From: SIG437 sp045648985
GTDB taxonomy: Bacteria > Bacillota > Clostridia > UBA1381 > UBA9506
Reading direction: 5' to 3'
DNA length: 16,083 nucleotides
NCBI GenBank assembly: GCA_045648985.1
Contig: JAZROZ010000030.1
Span: 1 to 16,083 of the forward strand
The position numbers and the translations under genes were made by a program. The notes beneath the pieces are model-generated. The model was not told the DNA's origin and ran no database searches. It worked only from the letters and a program-made list of their open reading frames with translations. Position 1 is the stretch's first letter. The number at the start of each line of letters is the position of its first letter. This document shows, in pieces, positions 1 to 7,651 of this stretch.

Positions 1-15
1 GAAATCACAGATTTC
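1..15. repeat. Short perfect hairpin at the left edge
   Basis: GAAATC and GATTTC form a 6-bp inverted repeat around an ACA loop. The sequence after it (GGGGACCC at 20-27) is also partly self-complementary. No gene is visible in positions 1-138. This may be the end of a structured intergenic element that continues outside the window, but its nature cannot be decided from this fragment. Confidence 0.35.
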
Positions 16-45
16 TGTTGGGGACCCGAGAACCTTGTTATGCTA

Positions 46-110
46 AGCATAATAATACTGACGTATATTTGCAGAATTTTCTGCAGTATTATGCTAAATT
101 TTCCTTTTTG
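46..110 (+). terminator. Imperfect inverted repeat with nested hairpin, possible terminator
   Basis: The arms AGCATAATAATACTG (46-60) and CAGTATTATGCT (84-95) are complementary except for three extra bases (AAT) in the left arm. Inside lies a second palindrome, GCAGAA-TT-TTCTGC (71-84), which overlaps the right arm, so the two pairings partly compete. On the plus strand the right arm is followed by a T-rich run (100-109), which suits a terminator for a rightward transcript entering from outside the window. On the minus strand, downstream of hemZ, no U-tract follows. Calling it a terminator is inference; the inverted repeats are directly visible. Confidence 0.4.
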
Positions 111-138
111 AACCGCAATCAGTTCGCCTATCCGATGA

Positions 139-1305
139 CTAGTAAAATTTGTATATGTATTGTTTGCGCTCTTTGATTTCATCTATTCTTTTTATATATT
201 CTATAACGTCCTTAAAATTAAAAATTCTTTCAATTCGCCCCGGCTTTACAAGCTTTGTCACGCCGCCAACTCCAAGTGATACAACCGTGCTTATTTCTTC
301 CATCATCACGATGTTATATATTCCGCTGTGACCGCATTTAGCATATCCCGTGTTTTCCATATCACCTAAAATATTTTTCTGTCTGTAGAGATAGTATGGC
401 GCATATCCTGCGTCTGTAAGTGTTATGCGCGAATAATCTATCATTTTTGCAACATCAGAAGGCTCGGCAGACTTTGTGTCACAACCGAAAATCTTTATAT
501 CTGCCGCACGTTTTATGCTCATTGTATGCACAGTAATATTTTCAGGAGAAAGCTTTAAAACCTCGTCTACTGTGTGCTTAAACTCATCAAAAGATTCTCC
601 CGGAAGTCCCGCTATAATATCGGTATTGATGCAGTCAAAGTCAAATTCTCTTACCATATTATACGCATCTATAAACTGCTCTTTTGTGTGATTTCTTCCA
701 ATAATTTTAAGTGTTTTATCATTAATACTCTGTGGATTTACACTTATTCTGTTTACTCCGTGTTTTTTCAAAACAGAGAGCTTATCTTCTGTTATGGTAT
801 CAGGTCTTCCTGCTTCTATAGTAAATTCTCTCACATTTGACAAATCAAAGCTTTGTTTTAGCTTTTCAATCAAATCATCAAGCTGAGCTGCTGCTAAAGT
901 CGTCGGAGTTCCGCCACCGAAATATACACTTTCAATCTTAAGTCTCAAATCTTTTACAATTTTTTTAGTCGCATCTATTTCGGAATATAAAGCTTCTAAA
1001 TACGGCTCAACGTACTTTCCCATTTTCTCTGTGCTCATTGATGCAAATGAACAGTAGATGCACTTTGACGGACAAAACGGAATGTCAAGATATAGTCCTA
1101 TGGAATTTTTGTCAAGCGAATTGATGACAGGCTGTTCGCTATCTGCCACCAAAAACATCAAATCGAGTTTTTTATCCGATATTTGATATTCATTTTTAAG
1201 CCATTTTCTTATTTCATCGTCTCCAAAGCCTTCTTCTCTCATTCTTAAGACGTGTTTTACGGGACGCACGCCGTAATTTATTCCCCAAGGTTTTTCACAT
1301 TCCAT
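139..1305 (-). CDS. hemZ: HemZ-type radical SAM coproporphyrinogen III oxidase, short N-terminus
   Basis: This is a radical SAM enzyme of the HemN/HemZ family, annotated as oxygen-independent coproporphyrinogen III oxidase/dehydrogenase. The [4Fe-4S] motif CxxxCxxC is at FCPSKCIYC (about residue 80), followed by the SAM-binding FGGGTP, EAGRPDT, a ProGln motif (NPQS), GLPGE and the HemZ-type YYLYRQKNILG near the end. The protein lines up with Bacillus HemZ only from the WGIxxGxRP segment onward, so the roughly 110-residue N-terminal region of the Bacillus protein is missing. The first ATG (1317) directly abuts the stop of the preceding gene and has no ribosome site. The ATG at 1305 has GGGTG five bases upstream and is preferred. 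It is the last gene of the recJ-relA transcription unit. Family is certain; the exact substrate of HemZ-branch proteins is less so, since some HemN relatives have other roles. Confidence 0.88.
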   Translation of the reverse strand: MECEKPWGINYGVRPVKHVLRMREEGFGDDEIRKWLKNEYQISDKKLDLMFLVADSEQPVINSLDKNSIGLYLDIPFCPSKCIYCSFASMSTEKMGKYVEPYLEALYSEIDATKKIVKDLRLKIESVYFGGGTPTTLAAAQLDDLIEKLKQSFDLSNVREFTIEAGRPDTITEDKLSVLKKHGVNRISVNPQSINDKTLKIIGRNHTKEQFIDAYNMVREFDFDCINTDIIAGLPGESFDEFKHTVDEVLKLSPENITVHTMSIKRAADIKIFGCDTKSAEPSDVAKMIDYSRITLTDAGYAPYYLYRQKNILGDMENTGYAKCGHSGIYNIVMMEEISTVVSLGVGGVTKLVKPGRIERIFNFKDVIEYIKRIDEIKERKQYIYKFY

Positions 1306-1317
1306 ATTTTCACCCAT

Positions 1318-1929
1318 TTAAAAAAACATATTGTTTTCTATCTCAAATCCGATAGTTGAATCGTCCCCGTGACCTGCATAAACATTCGTATTTTCAGGCA
1401 ACGTAAAAAGCTTAGTCCTGATAGAAGCTAAAAGCTCTGTCATATTACCTGTCGGGAAATCTGTTCTTCCGATACTCATTCTAAACAGAGTATCTCCCGC
1501 AAACAGATGCTCGCCGCAAATAAGACATATCCCTCCTGATGTATGACCGGGCGTTTCAATCACCTTAAAATCAAGCTCACCTGATTTTATTTTGTCGCCC
1601 TCGCACAAAAGCTCGTCAATATTTGCCAGCTTTATAGAGCGTCCTGAATATCCTGAAAGGTTTACGGACGTGTTTAAATAATTGCTCTTTTCCTTTTCAG
1701 AAACCAAAAGCTTTGCCTTTGTTTTCTCCTTGATTTCATAAACTGCACCTATGTGGTCAAAGTGACAATGAGTTAAAACAATATATTTAACCTTATAGCC
1801 CTTTTCATCTATTCTTTTTAAAATTCTATCTGCCTCATCACCGGGGTCAATCACAATAAGTTCGTCTTTGTCACCTGTAAGATAACAGTTTTCTTCCAAA
1901 TTTCCAACTACAAGTTTTTCTACAATCAT
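1318..1929 (-). CDS. Metallo-beta-lactamase-fold hydrolase, glyoxalase II-like (YqgX type)
   Basis: A 203-residue soluble MBL-fold hydrolase. The binuclear metal site is complete: THCHFDH (His54, His56, Asp58, His59), His129 in PGHTSGG, Asp146 in FAGDTLF, and His187 in the C-terminal AGHGDDSTIG. The opening MIVEKLVVGNLEENCYL is typical of the YqgX/YcbL branch of the hydroxyacylglutathione-hydrolase superfamily. These small members lack the glutathione-binding C-terminal domain of true glyoxalase II, so they are likely thioesterases of uncertain substrate. An in-frame ATG at 1938 directly abuts AGAGG and leaves no spacing. The ATG at 1929 has that site at nine bases and gives the normal family N-terminus, so it was chosen. 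The gene follows relA by about a dozen bases and its stop abuts the hemZ reading frame, which indicates co-transcription. Confidence 0.88.
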   Translation of the reverse strand: MIVEKLVVGNLEENCYLTGDKDELIVIDPGDEADRILKRIDEKGYKVKYIVLTHCHFDHIGAVYEIKEKTKAKLLVSEKEKSNYLNTSVNLSGYSGRSIKLANIDELLCEGDKIKSGELDFKVIETPGHTSGGICLICGEHLFAGDTLFRMSIGRTDFPTGNMTELLASIRTKLFTLPENTNVYAGHGDDSTIGFEIENNMFF

Positions 1930-1941
1930 ATCTTCCATCCT

Positions 1942-4137
1942 CTATTTATGATGTTCACCGCTTGCACCCGGTTTGTTTCTTGAAACATCAAAAACTCCAT
2001 CAATGTTTAAAAGCTTTTTAGTTATTAACTCTAAGCTGTCTATTGAATTAATCTCAAGTGATACAGAAATATAGGCAAACTGGTCTTTTGTTATTTTTGT
2101 ATTAATCGACCTTAAAAGTATCTTAAGCTCGTATAAGACACTTGTAATATCCATAACTAAGCCACGTCTGTCATAACAAGAGATTAAAAGGTCTGTAACA
2201 TATGCCGTTTTTGTTGAATGGGCATCTTCCCAATAAACCTCAATAAGCCTTTGGGCATCTCTTTCTTTGTCTATATTGCTGCACGTAGCTCTGTGAACCG
2301 AAACACCTCTGCCCTTTGTTATGTAGCCCACTATATCGTCACCGGGAACAGGGCTGCAGCAACGTGATAATCTTATAAGACAGTTGTCTAAACCTTTTAC
2401 GATTATACCGCTTCCGTCTTTTGATTTTTTCTTTTCAGGTGCAGGGACTACAGGAACAACATCATTTTTATGCGATATTCTGTATTCTTCCCTGAGCCTT
2501 GCAATAATTTTATTTACAGCCAGTGCCCCATAGCCTACAGCTGCATATAAATCATCCTCTGAATTAAAGGAATATCTCTTTAAAAGTATGCTCACCCATT
2601 CAGGCTTAAAGAGGTCGCTATATGAAAAATTAGCTCTCTTTAGCTCTCGTTCAATCATATCCTTGCCGCGCAAAATGTTTTCGTCACGGCGCTCACGTTT
2701 AAACCAGCCGTTTATTTTGCTTCGTGCCTGAGAAGTTTTACAAATCTTCAGCCAGTCGCGGCTCGGTCCGTGAACAGAAGACGACGTCATAACCTCGACA
2801 ATATCACCATTTTGGAGTATATAGTCAAGTGTTGCAATTTTGCCGTTTATCTTTGCTCCCGACATTTTATAACCTATCGCGCTGTGAATTGAAAAAGCAA
2901 AGTCAATAGGAGTTGAGCCTGCAGGCAGATTGATTACATCTCCTTTAGGTGTAAATACAAATACCTCGTCTGCAAACAAATCAATTTTTAAGGTTCGCAT
3001 AAAATCATCAGAATCCACAACACTATTTTGGATTTCAAGTATTTTGCTTATCCATTCAAGCTTATCATCAACATCAGATACACCGCTTACACCCTCTTTA
3101 TATTTCCAGTGGGCAGCGATACCGTGTTCTGCAATCTGGTGCATTTCCCATGTTCTAATCTGTATTTCAAAAGGAGTACCGTTTGGTCCCATAACTGTTG
3201 TATGGAGCGACTGATACATATTAGGCTTTGGCATCGCTATATAATCTTTAAATCTGCCGGGGATAGGTAAATAAAGCTCGTGCACGAGTCCAAGCACCGC
3301 ATAGCAGTCCTTAACGCTATCTACAATTGCTCTCACTGCAAAAAGGTCATATATTTCGTCAATACTCTTGTTCTGAGCGAACATTTTTCTGAAAATACTG
3401 TAAAAATGCTTGGCTCTTCCCGTCATATGTGCCCTGATGCCTAATTCTTCAAGCTTTCCGCTTATATTTTTTATAATATCCTCAATATATTCTTCACGTT
3501 CTTTACGTTTTTGCTTTATTGATTCAGTAATTTCTTTATATGCAATCGGGTCAATATAGCGGAGCGCAATATCCTCAAGCTCCCACTTGATTTTCGACAT
3601 ACCGAGTCTGTGAGCGAGCGCTGCATAAACCTCTAATGTTTCTCTTGCTTTTTCCCTTTGCTTTTCTTCGGACATATATTTAAGTGTTCGCATATTATGA
3701 AGTCTGTCAGCAAGCTTTATTAATATAACTCTGACATCCTTTGCCATAGCAAGAAACATTTTTCTTAAGTTCTCGACCTGTTGTTCTTCCTGTGTTGTAT
3801 ATTGGATTTTTCCAAGTTTAGTGACACCATCTACAATCATAGCGACACCATCACCGAATTCAGCCGCTATATCTCCTGTGGTCATAGAAGTATCTTCAAC
3901 AACATCATGAAGAAGCGCACCTACCAAAGTATCACAATCAAGCTCCATTTCCGCCAAAATCTGCGCAACAGACAAAGGGTGAATCAAATAAGGCTCACCC
4001 GTGTTTCTTACCTGTCCTTCATGAGCGCTGCGTGCTATGTCAAATGCACGTGCGAGGCGCTCCTCGTTACATTCAGGGTTATATGCTAAAACTGTCTGTT
4101 TTAGTTTTTCAAACATTTCAAAAACTACGTTTTCCAA
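1942..4137 (-). CDS. relA: Bifunctional (p)ppGpp synthetase/hydrolase Rel
   Basis: Long RSH enzyme that makes and degrades the stringent-response alarmone (p)ppGpp. Domains in order are: HD hydrolase with the intact HDVVEDT motif (about residues 77-83); synthetase domain with GRAKHFYSIFRKM, YDLFAVR and GRFKDYIAMPKPNMYQSLHT (about 240-315); TGS (about 390-450); the conserved-cysteine zinc-finger region with LSRCCSPVPGD (about 590-625); and a C-terminal ACT domain. The RFKD sequence is the RXKD signature of bifunctional Rel, as opposed to EXDD of proteobacterial RelA, and the HD site is intact, so both activities are expected. The gene starts at the end of recJ. The TTG at 4137 lies eight bases after AAGGGG and is preferred. 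The ATG at 4116 is an alternative without a ribosome site, and an upstream TTG at 4155 also lacks one. Identity is certain; the start is not. Confidence 0.96.
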   Translation of the reverse strand: MENVVFEMFEKLKQTVLAYNPECNEERLARAFDIARSAHEGQVRNTGEPYLIHPLSVAQILAEMELDCDTLVGALLHDVVEDTSMTTGDIAAEFGDGVAMIVDGVTKLGKIQYTTQEEQQVENLRKMFLAMAKDVRVILIKLADRLHNMRTLKYMSEEKQREKARETLEVYAALAHRLGMSKIKWELEDIALRYIDPIAYKEITESIKQKRKEREEYIEDIIKNISGKLEELGIRAHMTGRAKHFYSIFRKMFAQNKSIDEIYDLFAVRAIVDSVKDCYAVLGLVHELYLPIPGRFKDYIAMPKPNMYQSLHTTVMGPNGTPFEIQIRTWEMHQIAEHGIAAHWKYKEGVSGVSDVDDKLEWISKILEIQNSVVDSDDFMRTLKIDLFADEVFVFTPKGDVINLPAGSTPIDFAFSIHSAIGYKMSGAKINGKIATLDYILQNGDIVEVMTSSSVHGPSRDWLKICKTSQARSKINGWFKRERRDENILRGKDMIERELKRANFSYSDLFKPEWVSILLKRYSFNSEDDLYAAVGYGALAVNKIIARLREEYRISHKNDVVPVVPAPEKKKSKDGSGIIVKGLDNCLIRLSRCCSPVPGDDIVGYITKGRGVSVHRATCSNIDKERDAQRLIEVYWEDAHSTKTAYVTDLLISCYDRRGLVMDITSVLYELKILLRSINTKITKDQFAYISVSLEINSIDSLELITKKLLNIDGVFDVSRNKPGASGEHHK

Positions 4138-4139
4138 TT

Positions 4140-5852
4140 TCAAGTCCCCTTGCAAAATCTCAAATCACGAAGATGCAGCTGTGCCTGTTTTTCTCCGCGA
4201 TACACATTTATATCAAGATTATATACTATATCTATTTTATCGCCTTGCTTTATGATATCTGCCCTATCTCCCATTCCAAAGCCTATTACATCAATATACA
4301 TATCATTTTTTACAAGTGTCATCTTAAGATGCTTTCCATCACTTAGCGTACGCAGACTCATCACGATAAGCTCAGGTGTATAAAACACAGGGCTTGGGTT
4401 TCCCATACCGTAAGGCTGCAGGATGGCAAGTTTTTCAGCCGTATTTAAGTTTAGATACTGAACAGGAAGCTCAGCATCAATCTGCATCAGCGGAATGAAG
4501 TCCTCCTCTTTAAGAAGCTCTTTTGCATATCGGTTAATCTCTTTTCTAAACTCAGAGATTTTTTCTTTTTCTATTCCCAGACCTGCCGCAAGCTCATGTC
4601 CGCCGAATTTTACAAGTTTATCGGAGCAATTCTTTAGCGCTTCAAACAGATTAAAGCCTTTTATACTTCTGCCCGAGCCTTTTCCCCTGCCATGCTCATC
4701 CGTGCTTATAAGTATGCAGGGCTTGTTGTATTTTTCGGATATCTTAGATGCTACAATACCGATTATGCCATGATGCCACCCATCGTGAGAGAGAACAAGA
4801 ACATAATCATTTTCTATGTCTTTGTTATCTTTTATTATTTCTATTGCTTCACAGAAAATATCATTTTCTATCCTTTGTCTTTCTCTGTTTTCTTCCTCAA
4901 GCAGCGCCGCATATTTCTGAGCTTCTGTTTCATCGCTTGAAAGGAGCAACGAAACGGCACTTTGAGGGTCGCCCATTCTTCCTGCTGCGTTAATTCTCGG
5001 AGCAAGGCCAAAGCCTACTATGCTCGTTGTTATCTGGTTTGTTTTAATATCAGCAGTTTTAAGCAACGCCCTGATTCCGTAATTTGTGGAATAGTTAATA
5101 TGCTTAAGTCCGTTTTTTACGATAATTCTGTTTTCGTCCTCAAGCGGCATAACATCTGCTACTGTTCCCAGTGCCACTAAATCAATATATTCTTCAATCA
5201 GCTCTTTCATGTGAAATTTAAGCTTTAAGGTGATTGCCTGAATGAGCTTAAACACAACACCCACACCTGCAAGCTTTTTAAAAGGATAATTGCAGCCTGG
5301 TTGCTTTGGGTTTATTACAAACTCGGCTTTCGGAAGATTATCTTTACATTCGTGATGGTCAGTTACAATAACTTCCATTCCCTTATTTTTAGCATATTCT
5401 ATTTCATCTACCGCGGTGATACCGCAATCCACTGTAATCAAAAGCTTCGTATTTGCTTTTGCTATGGAGTCTATCGCCAAAGTATTTATTCCATAGCCCT
5501 CTTCCAGTCTGTCAGGTATATAATAATCAACATCTGCACCGTGCGATTTCAAAAATTTAACCAAAACAACTGTAGACGTAATTCCGTCAACGTCATAATC
5601 GCCGTAAACCGTTATTTTCTCTTTGTTTTCTATAGCCTTTATGATTCTTTGCGAGGCACCCTCTGCGCCTTTTAACAAAAACGGGTCATAAAGCTCGCCT
5701 ATATCAGCATTTATAAATCGTTTTATGTCGGCTACACCACGAAGAGCAAGCAAGGTAATAACAATGGGAGGTAAACTTAATTCTCTTGCGAGATTAATTA
5801 CATCTTCCGATTTATAATTCTTTTCGCGTATTATCCATCTCTTAGATTGCAT
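4140..5852 (-). CDS. recJ: Single-stranded-DNA-specific exonuclease RecJ
   Basis: RecJ is a 5'-to-3' single-strand DNA exonuclease of the DHH superfamily that acts in recombination and mismatch/excision repair. The DHH motifs are present: YGDYDVDGITS (Asp85, Asp87, Asp89), TVDCGI (Asp142), TDHHE (165-168) and the fourth-motif region LVALGTVADVMPL. The DHHA1 half follows with NAAGRMGDP, GWHHGIIGIVASKI, GSGRSIKGFNLF and FGGHELAAGLGI. At 570 residues it is the short form, similar in length to Escherichia coli RecJ, and it lacks the long C-terminal extension of Bacillus RecJ. The ATG at 5852 is preceded by AAGGGGGAG at a good distance. The C-terminus abuts relA, so the two are probably translationally coupled. 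Co-transcription of recJ with relA is common in Firmicutes. Confidence 0.96.
   Translation of the reverse strand: MQSKRWIIREKNYKSEDVINLARELSLPPIVITLLALRGVADIKRFINADIGELYDPFLLKGAEGASQRIIKAIENKEKITVYGDYDVDGITSTVVLVKFLKSHGADVDYYIPDRLEEGYGINTLAIDSIAKANTKLLITVDCGITAVDEIEYAKNKGMEVIVTDHHECKDNLPKAEFVINPKQPGCNYPFKKLAGVGVVFKLIQAITLKLKFHMKELIEEYIDLVALGTVADVMPLEDENRIIVKNGLKHINYSTNYGIRALLKTADIKTNQITTSIVGFGLAPRINAAGRMGDPQSAVSLLLSSDETEAQKYAALLEEENRERQRIENDIFCEAIEIIKDNKDIENDYVLVLSHDGWHHGIIGIVASKISEKYNKPCILISTDEHGRGKGSGRSIKGFNLFEALKNCSDKLVKFGGHELAAGLGIEKEKISEFRKEINRYAKELLKEEDFIPLMQIDAELPVQYLNLNTAEKLAILQPYGMGNPSPVFYTPELIVMSLRTLSDGKHLKMTLVKNDMYIDVIGFGMGDRADIIKQGDKIDIVYNLDINVYRGEKQAQLHLRDLRFCKGT
4146..4151 (-). 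promoter_or_regulatory. Shine-Dalgarno site that decides the relA start
   Basis: AAGGGG on the minus strand is embedded in the last codons of recJ (Lys-Gly). It sits eight bases before a TTG at 4137 and directly after the recJ stop region. This placement suggests translational coupling of relA to recJ and a TTG start. The next candidate, the ATG at 4116, has no comparable site. Confidence 0.55.
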
Positions 5853-5890
5853 TAAGTCTCCCCCTTTCTGTTTAATTTATACTGCTTAGC

Positions 5891-6253
5891 TTATTCAACC
5901 TCGTATATCTGACCGAAAATTACAGGAATTCCATCTACTTCAAGTTCATCTGCTACAGGAGTTTCCTTTTTGTTTTGAAGTACTGCAAGCATATCATCAA
6001 GCCATTCAAAGTCAAATTCCAGCTTTGACTTATAAACATTTGGTTCGGCCTCCATGTCAAGTGCTTCATCACTATCTAAAATCGACAAGCAATATTCTTT
6101 TTTGCCGTCTGCTCTTCTTGAATATAAATATGCTGTCTTTTCGCCCGTTTCATCTGATTGCTGTCTTATAATTCCCAAGCTCCCGCAAGCAGATAAAATA
6201 ATCATAACGGCTACCAAGCCTATTAACATTATTTTTTTCAAATTTGTTTTCAT
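5891..6253 (-). CDS. Small lipoprotein of unknown function
   Basis: A 120-residue predicted lipoprotein with a positively charged start (MKTNLKK), a hydrophobic stretch (about residues 8-21) and a lipobox LSAC with Cys23 as the likely lipidation site. The rest is acidic and hydrophilic with no motif I recognise; it should be anchored outside the membrane. The start at 6253 has AAAGGGTG seven bases upstream; an in-frame ATG further upstream (6274) would put seven residues before the signal peptide and is unlikely. It is the first gene after the leftward promoter and lies about 38 bases ahead of recJ, so it is probably the lead gene of the recJ-relA operon. No function is proposed. Confidence 0.8.
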   Translation of the reverse strand: MKTNLKKIMLIGLVAVMIILSACGSLGIIRQQSDETGEKTAYLYSRRADGKKEYCLSILDSDEALDMEAEPNVYKSKLEFDFEWLDDMLAVLQNKKETPVADELEVDGIPVIFGQIYEVE

Positions 6254-6305
6254 CTCAAAACACCCTTTCTGCATCCTCTGAATTTCGATATAATTAACCT
6301 TTATA

Positions 6306-6334
6306 ATTTTATCATACTTTTAAACAATTTGCAA
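6306..6334 (-). promoter_or_regulatory. Sigma-A type promoter for the lipoprotein-recJ-relA operon
   Basis: On the minus strand, TTGCAA (6329-6334) and TAAAAT (6306-6311) are separated by 17 bases. A TG one base before the -10 hexamer makes it an extended -10 site. The start of transcription would fall near 6299, about 45 bases before the lipoprotein ATG. It is the only good candidate between the divergent genes on this strand. Confidence 0.65.
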
Positions 6335-6381
6335 GAAAAATAGGTTAACCGAAAGAGAATAATCCGAACTCCGATTTTTAG

Positions 6382-6410
6382 TTGACACGCAAAAGCAAAT
6401 ATGGTATAAT
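6382..6410 (+). promoter_or_regulatory. Perfect consensus sigma-A promoter for xseB-ispA
   Basis: TTGACA (6382-6387) and TATAAT (6405-6410) match consensus exactly with a 17-base spacer, and a TG at the extended -10 position precedes the -10 hexamer. Transcription would start near 6417, about 38 bases before xseB. This implies strong constitutive transcription of xseB-ispA and the genes beyond. No operator-like repeat is obvious around it. Confidence 0.85.
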
Positions 6411-6454
6411 TTTTAATGCGTATACTTCATCATAGGTATAAAGGGAGCGAGAGT

Positions 6455-6679
6455 ATGGCAAAACAAAATTTTGAAAACTCAATAGGAGAGCTTGAAACTA
6501 TTGTAGCACGTCTTGAAGATGGAAACATTGAGCTTGACACAGCGCTGGAGCTTTTTGAAAAAGGAATTAATCTTTCAAAAGAGCTTCATGATGTTTTGAA
6601 CAAAGCTGAGCAACAAGTGACCAAGCTCACAGCAGAAACAGAGCCCAAAGAAGAAGCTTTTGACGGCACTTTGGAATAA
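6455..6679 (+). CDS. xseB: Exodeoxyribonuclease VII small subunit
   Basis: XseB is the small subunit of exonuclease VII, which degrades single-stranded DNA from both ends into oligonucleotides. The 74-residue protein shows the family pattern: FENSIGELETIVARLEDGNIELDTALELFEKGINL, then a helical tail with KAEQQV, matching the two-helix coiled-coil fold. The ATG at 6455 has AAGGGAG seven bases upstream. An in-frame ATG at 6416 falls at the expected transcription start and is rejected. The catalytic large subunit XseA, usually directly upstream, is absent: the gene is led by its own promoter, so xseA must be elsewhere in the genome. ispA follows by 24 bases, the usual arrangement. Confidence 0.95.
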   Translation: MAKQNFENSIGELETIVARLEDGNIELDTALELFEKGINLSKELHDVLNKAEQQVTKLTAETEPKEEAFDGTLE

Positions 6680-6703
6680 ATTTCTTTTCTGCAGGGAGGT
6701 AGA

Positions 6704-7582
6704 ATGGATTTTTTAGTTGAATTTGAGAAGAAAATCAATATAACAGAACAATACTTAAGCAAATATTTTACAGAAAACGACAATCATCAGAAGTCAATCT
6801 ACGATGCGATGAAGTATAGCTTGATGTCGGGTGGAAAAAGAATCCGTCCCGTGCTTGCCCTTAGCTGCTGCGAACTCTTTGGCGGCGGCGAAGAGGTTAT
6901 GCCGTTTGCATGTGCTTTGGAGATGATTCATACGTATTCACTCATCCACGATGATTTGCCATGTATGGATAATGATGACCTTCGTCGCGGCAAGCCCACA
7001 AACCACGTTGTTTATGGCGAGGCTTTAGCTCTCTTAGCAGGTGACGGACTTTTGACAAGAGCATTTGAAGTGGCACTTTCTAATTCTGAGCTGCTACCGA
7101 ACATCACAGTGGATGCTTTGAAAATCATCGCCTCGGCCGCAGGCACTGAGGGAATGATTGGCGGACAAGTTATTGATATGGAATCAGAGGAAAAAGAAAT
7201 TGACTCTGTGACTCTTATGACAATGCATCTTCACAAGACAGGAGCTCTCATTATGGCAGCCGCTAAGCTTGGAGCTTTAGTCGGCGGAGCATCAAAAGAA
7301 GATATGCTTAATATGGAGTCATTTTCAAGATATATCGGTATTGCTTTCCAGATTAAAGACGATATTTTAGATGTTGAGGGCAGCGTCGAGATGCTTGGCA
7401 AGCCAATCGGAAGTGACAGCACCAATCACAAAACGACATTTGTTACTCTCTACGGGATGGAGCAAGCTAAAAAAATGCTTCTTGATTATACAAATAATGC
7501 AATCGAAGTAATTTCAGAATATGGCGAAAAGGCAGATTTCTTAAAAGAATTTGCTTCTTTCCTTTTAAGCAGAGATAAGTAA
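6704..7582 (+). CDS. ispA: Farnesyl (or geranyl) diphosphate synthase
   Basis: Short-chain trans-prenyltransferase that condenses isopentenyl diphosphate with allylic primers to give farnesyl diphosphate, the precursor of undecaprenyl phosphate for cell-wall synthesis. The first aspartate-rich motif is DDLPCMDNDD (residues 83-92), with the two-residue insertion typical of bacterial type II enzymes, followed by LRRGKPT. The second is DDILD (219-223). GGKRIRP (43-49) supplies isopentenyl-diphosphate binding residues. The length of 292 is normal. The ATG at 6704 follows GGGAGGT closely. It is co-transcribed with xseB. In many Clostridia dxs comes soon after, but here a PAP2-type gene and the OLE RNA follow instead. 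Product chain length cannot be set from sequence alone, but farnesyl is the usual assignment. Confidence 0.95.
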   Translation: MDFLVEFEKKINITEQYLSKYFTENDNHQKSIYDAMKYSLMSGGKRIRPVLALSCCELFGGGEEVMPFACALEMIHTYSLIHDDLPCMDNDDLRRGKPTNHVVYGEALALLAGDGLLTRAFEVALSNSELLPNITVDALKIIASAAGTEGMIGGQVIDMESEEKEIDSVTLMTMHLHKTGALIMAAAKLGALVGGASKEDMLNMESFSRYIGIAFQIKDDILDVEGSVEMLGKPIGSDSTNHKTTFVTLYGMEQAKKMLLDYTNNAIEVISEYGEKADFLKEFASFLLSRDK

Positions 7583-7592
7583 ATGTATATTT

Positions 7593-7651
7593 AGCCGAAA
7601 CAATATAACACGAATTCACCTAAAACGGTGGAATTTCGGCATCTTTCGGCT
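7593..7651 (+). promoter_or_regulatory. Leader with two alternative hairpins before the PAP2-like gene
   Basis: AGCCGAAA (7593-7600) can pair with TTTCGGC at 7634-7640 or with TTTCGGCT at 7644-7651. The two copies are tandem, ten bases apart, so the pairings exclude each other. An inner stem AATTCACC (7613-7620) with GGTGGAATT (7627-7635, one bulged G) fits the first pairing. The structure ends seven bases before the Shine-Dalgarno site CGGAGGA (7658-7664). There is no T-run, so it is not an intrinsic terminator. A role in translation or RNA processing is inference; the repeats are seen. Confidence 0.45.

Noticed and set aside
131..142. Shared 12-mer CTAGTCATCGGA near the hemZ end (minus strand) and at 7650 (plus strand)
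   Set aside because: Matches of 12 bases between two sites are expected by chance in a window of this size, and the flanks do not match.
6416..6454. Upstream ATG of xseB at 6416
   Set aside because: It coincides with the predicted transcription start and lacks a ribosome site; the ATG at 6455 has AAGGGAG and gives the normal XseB N-terminus.
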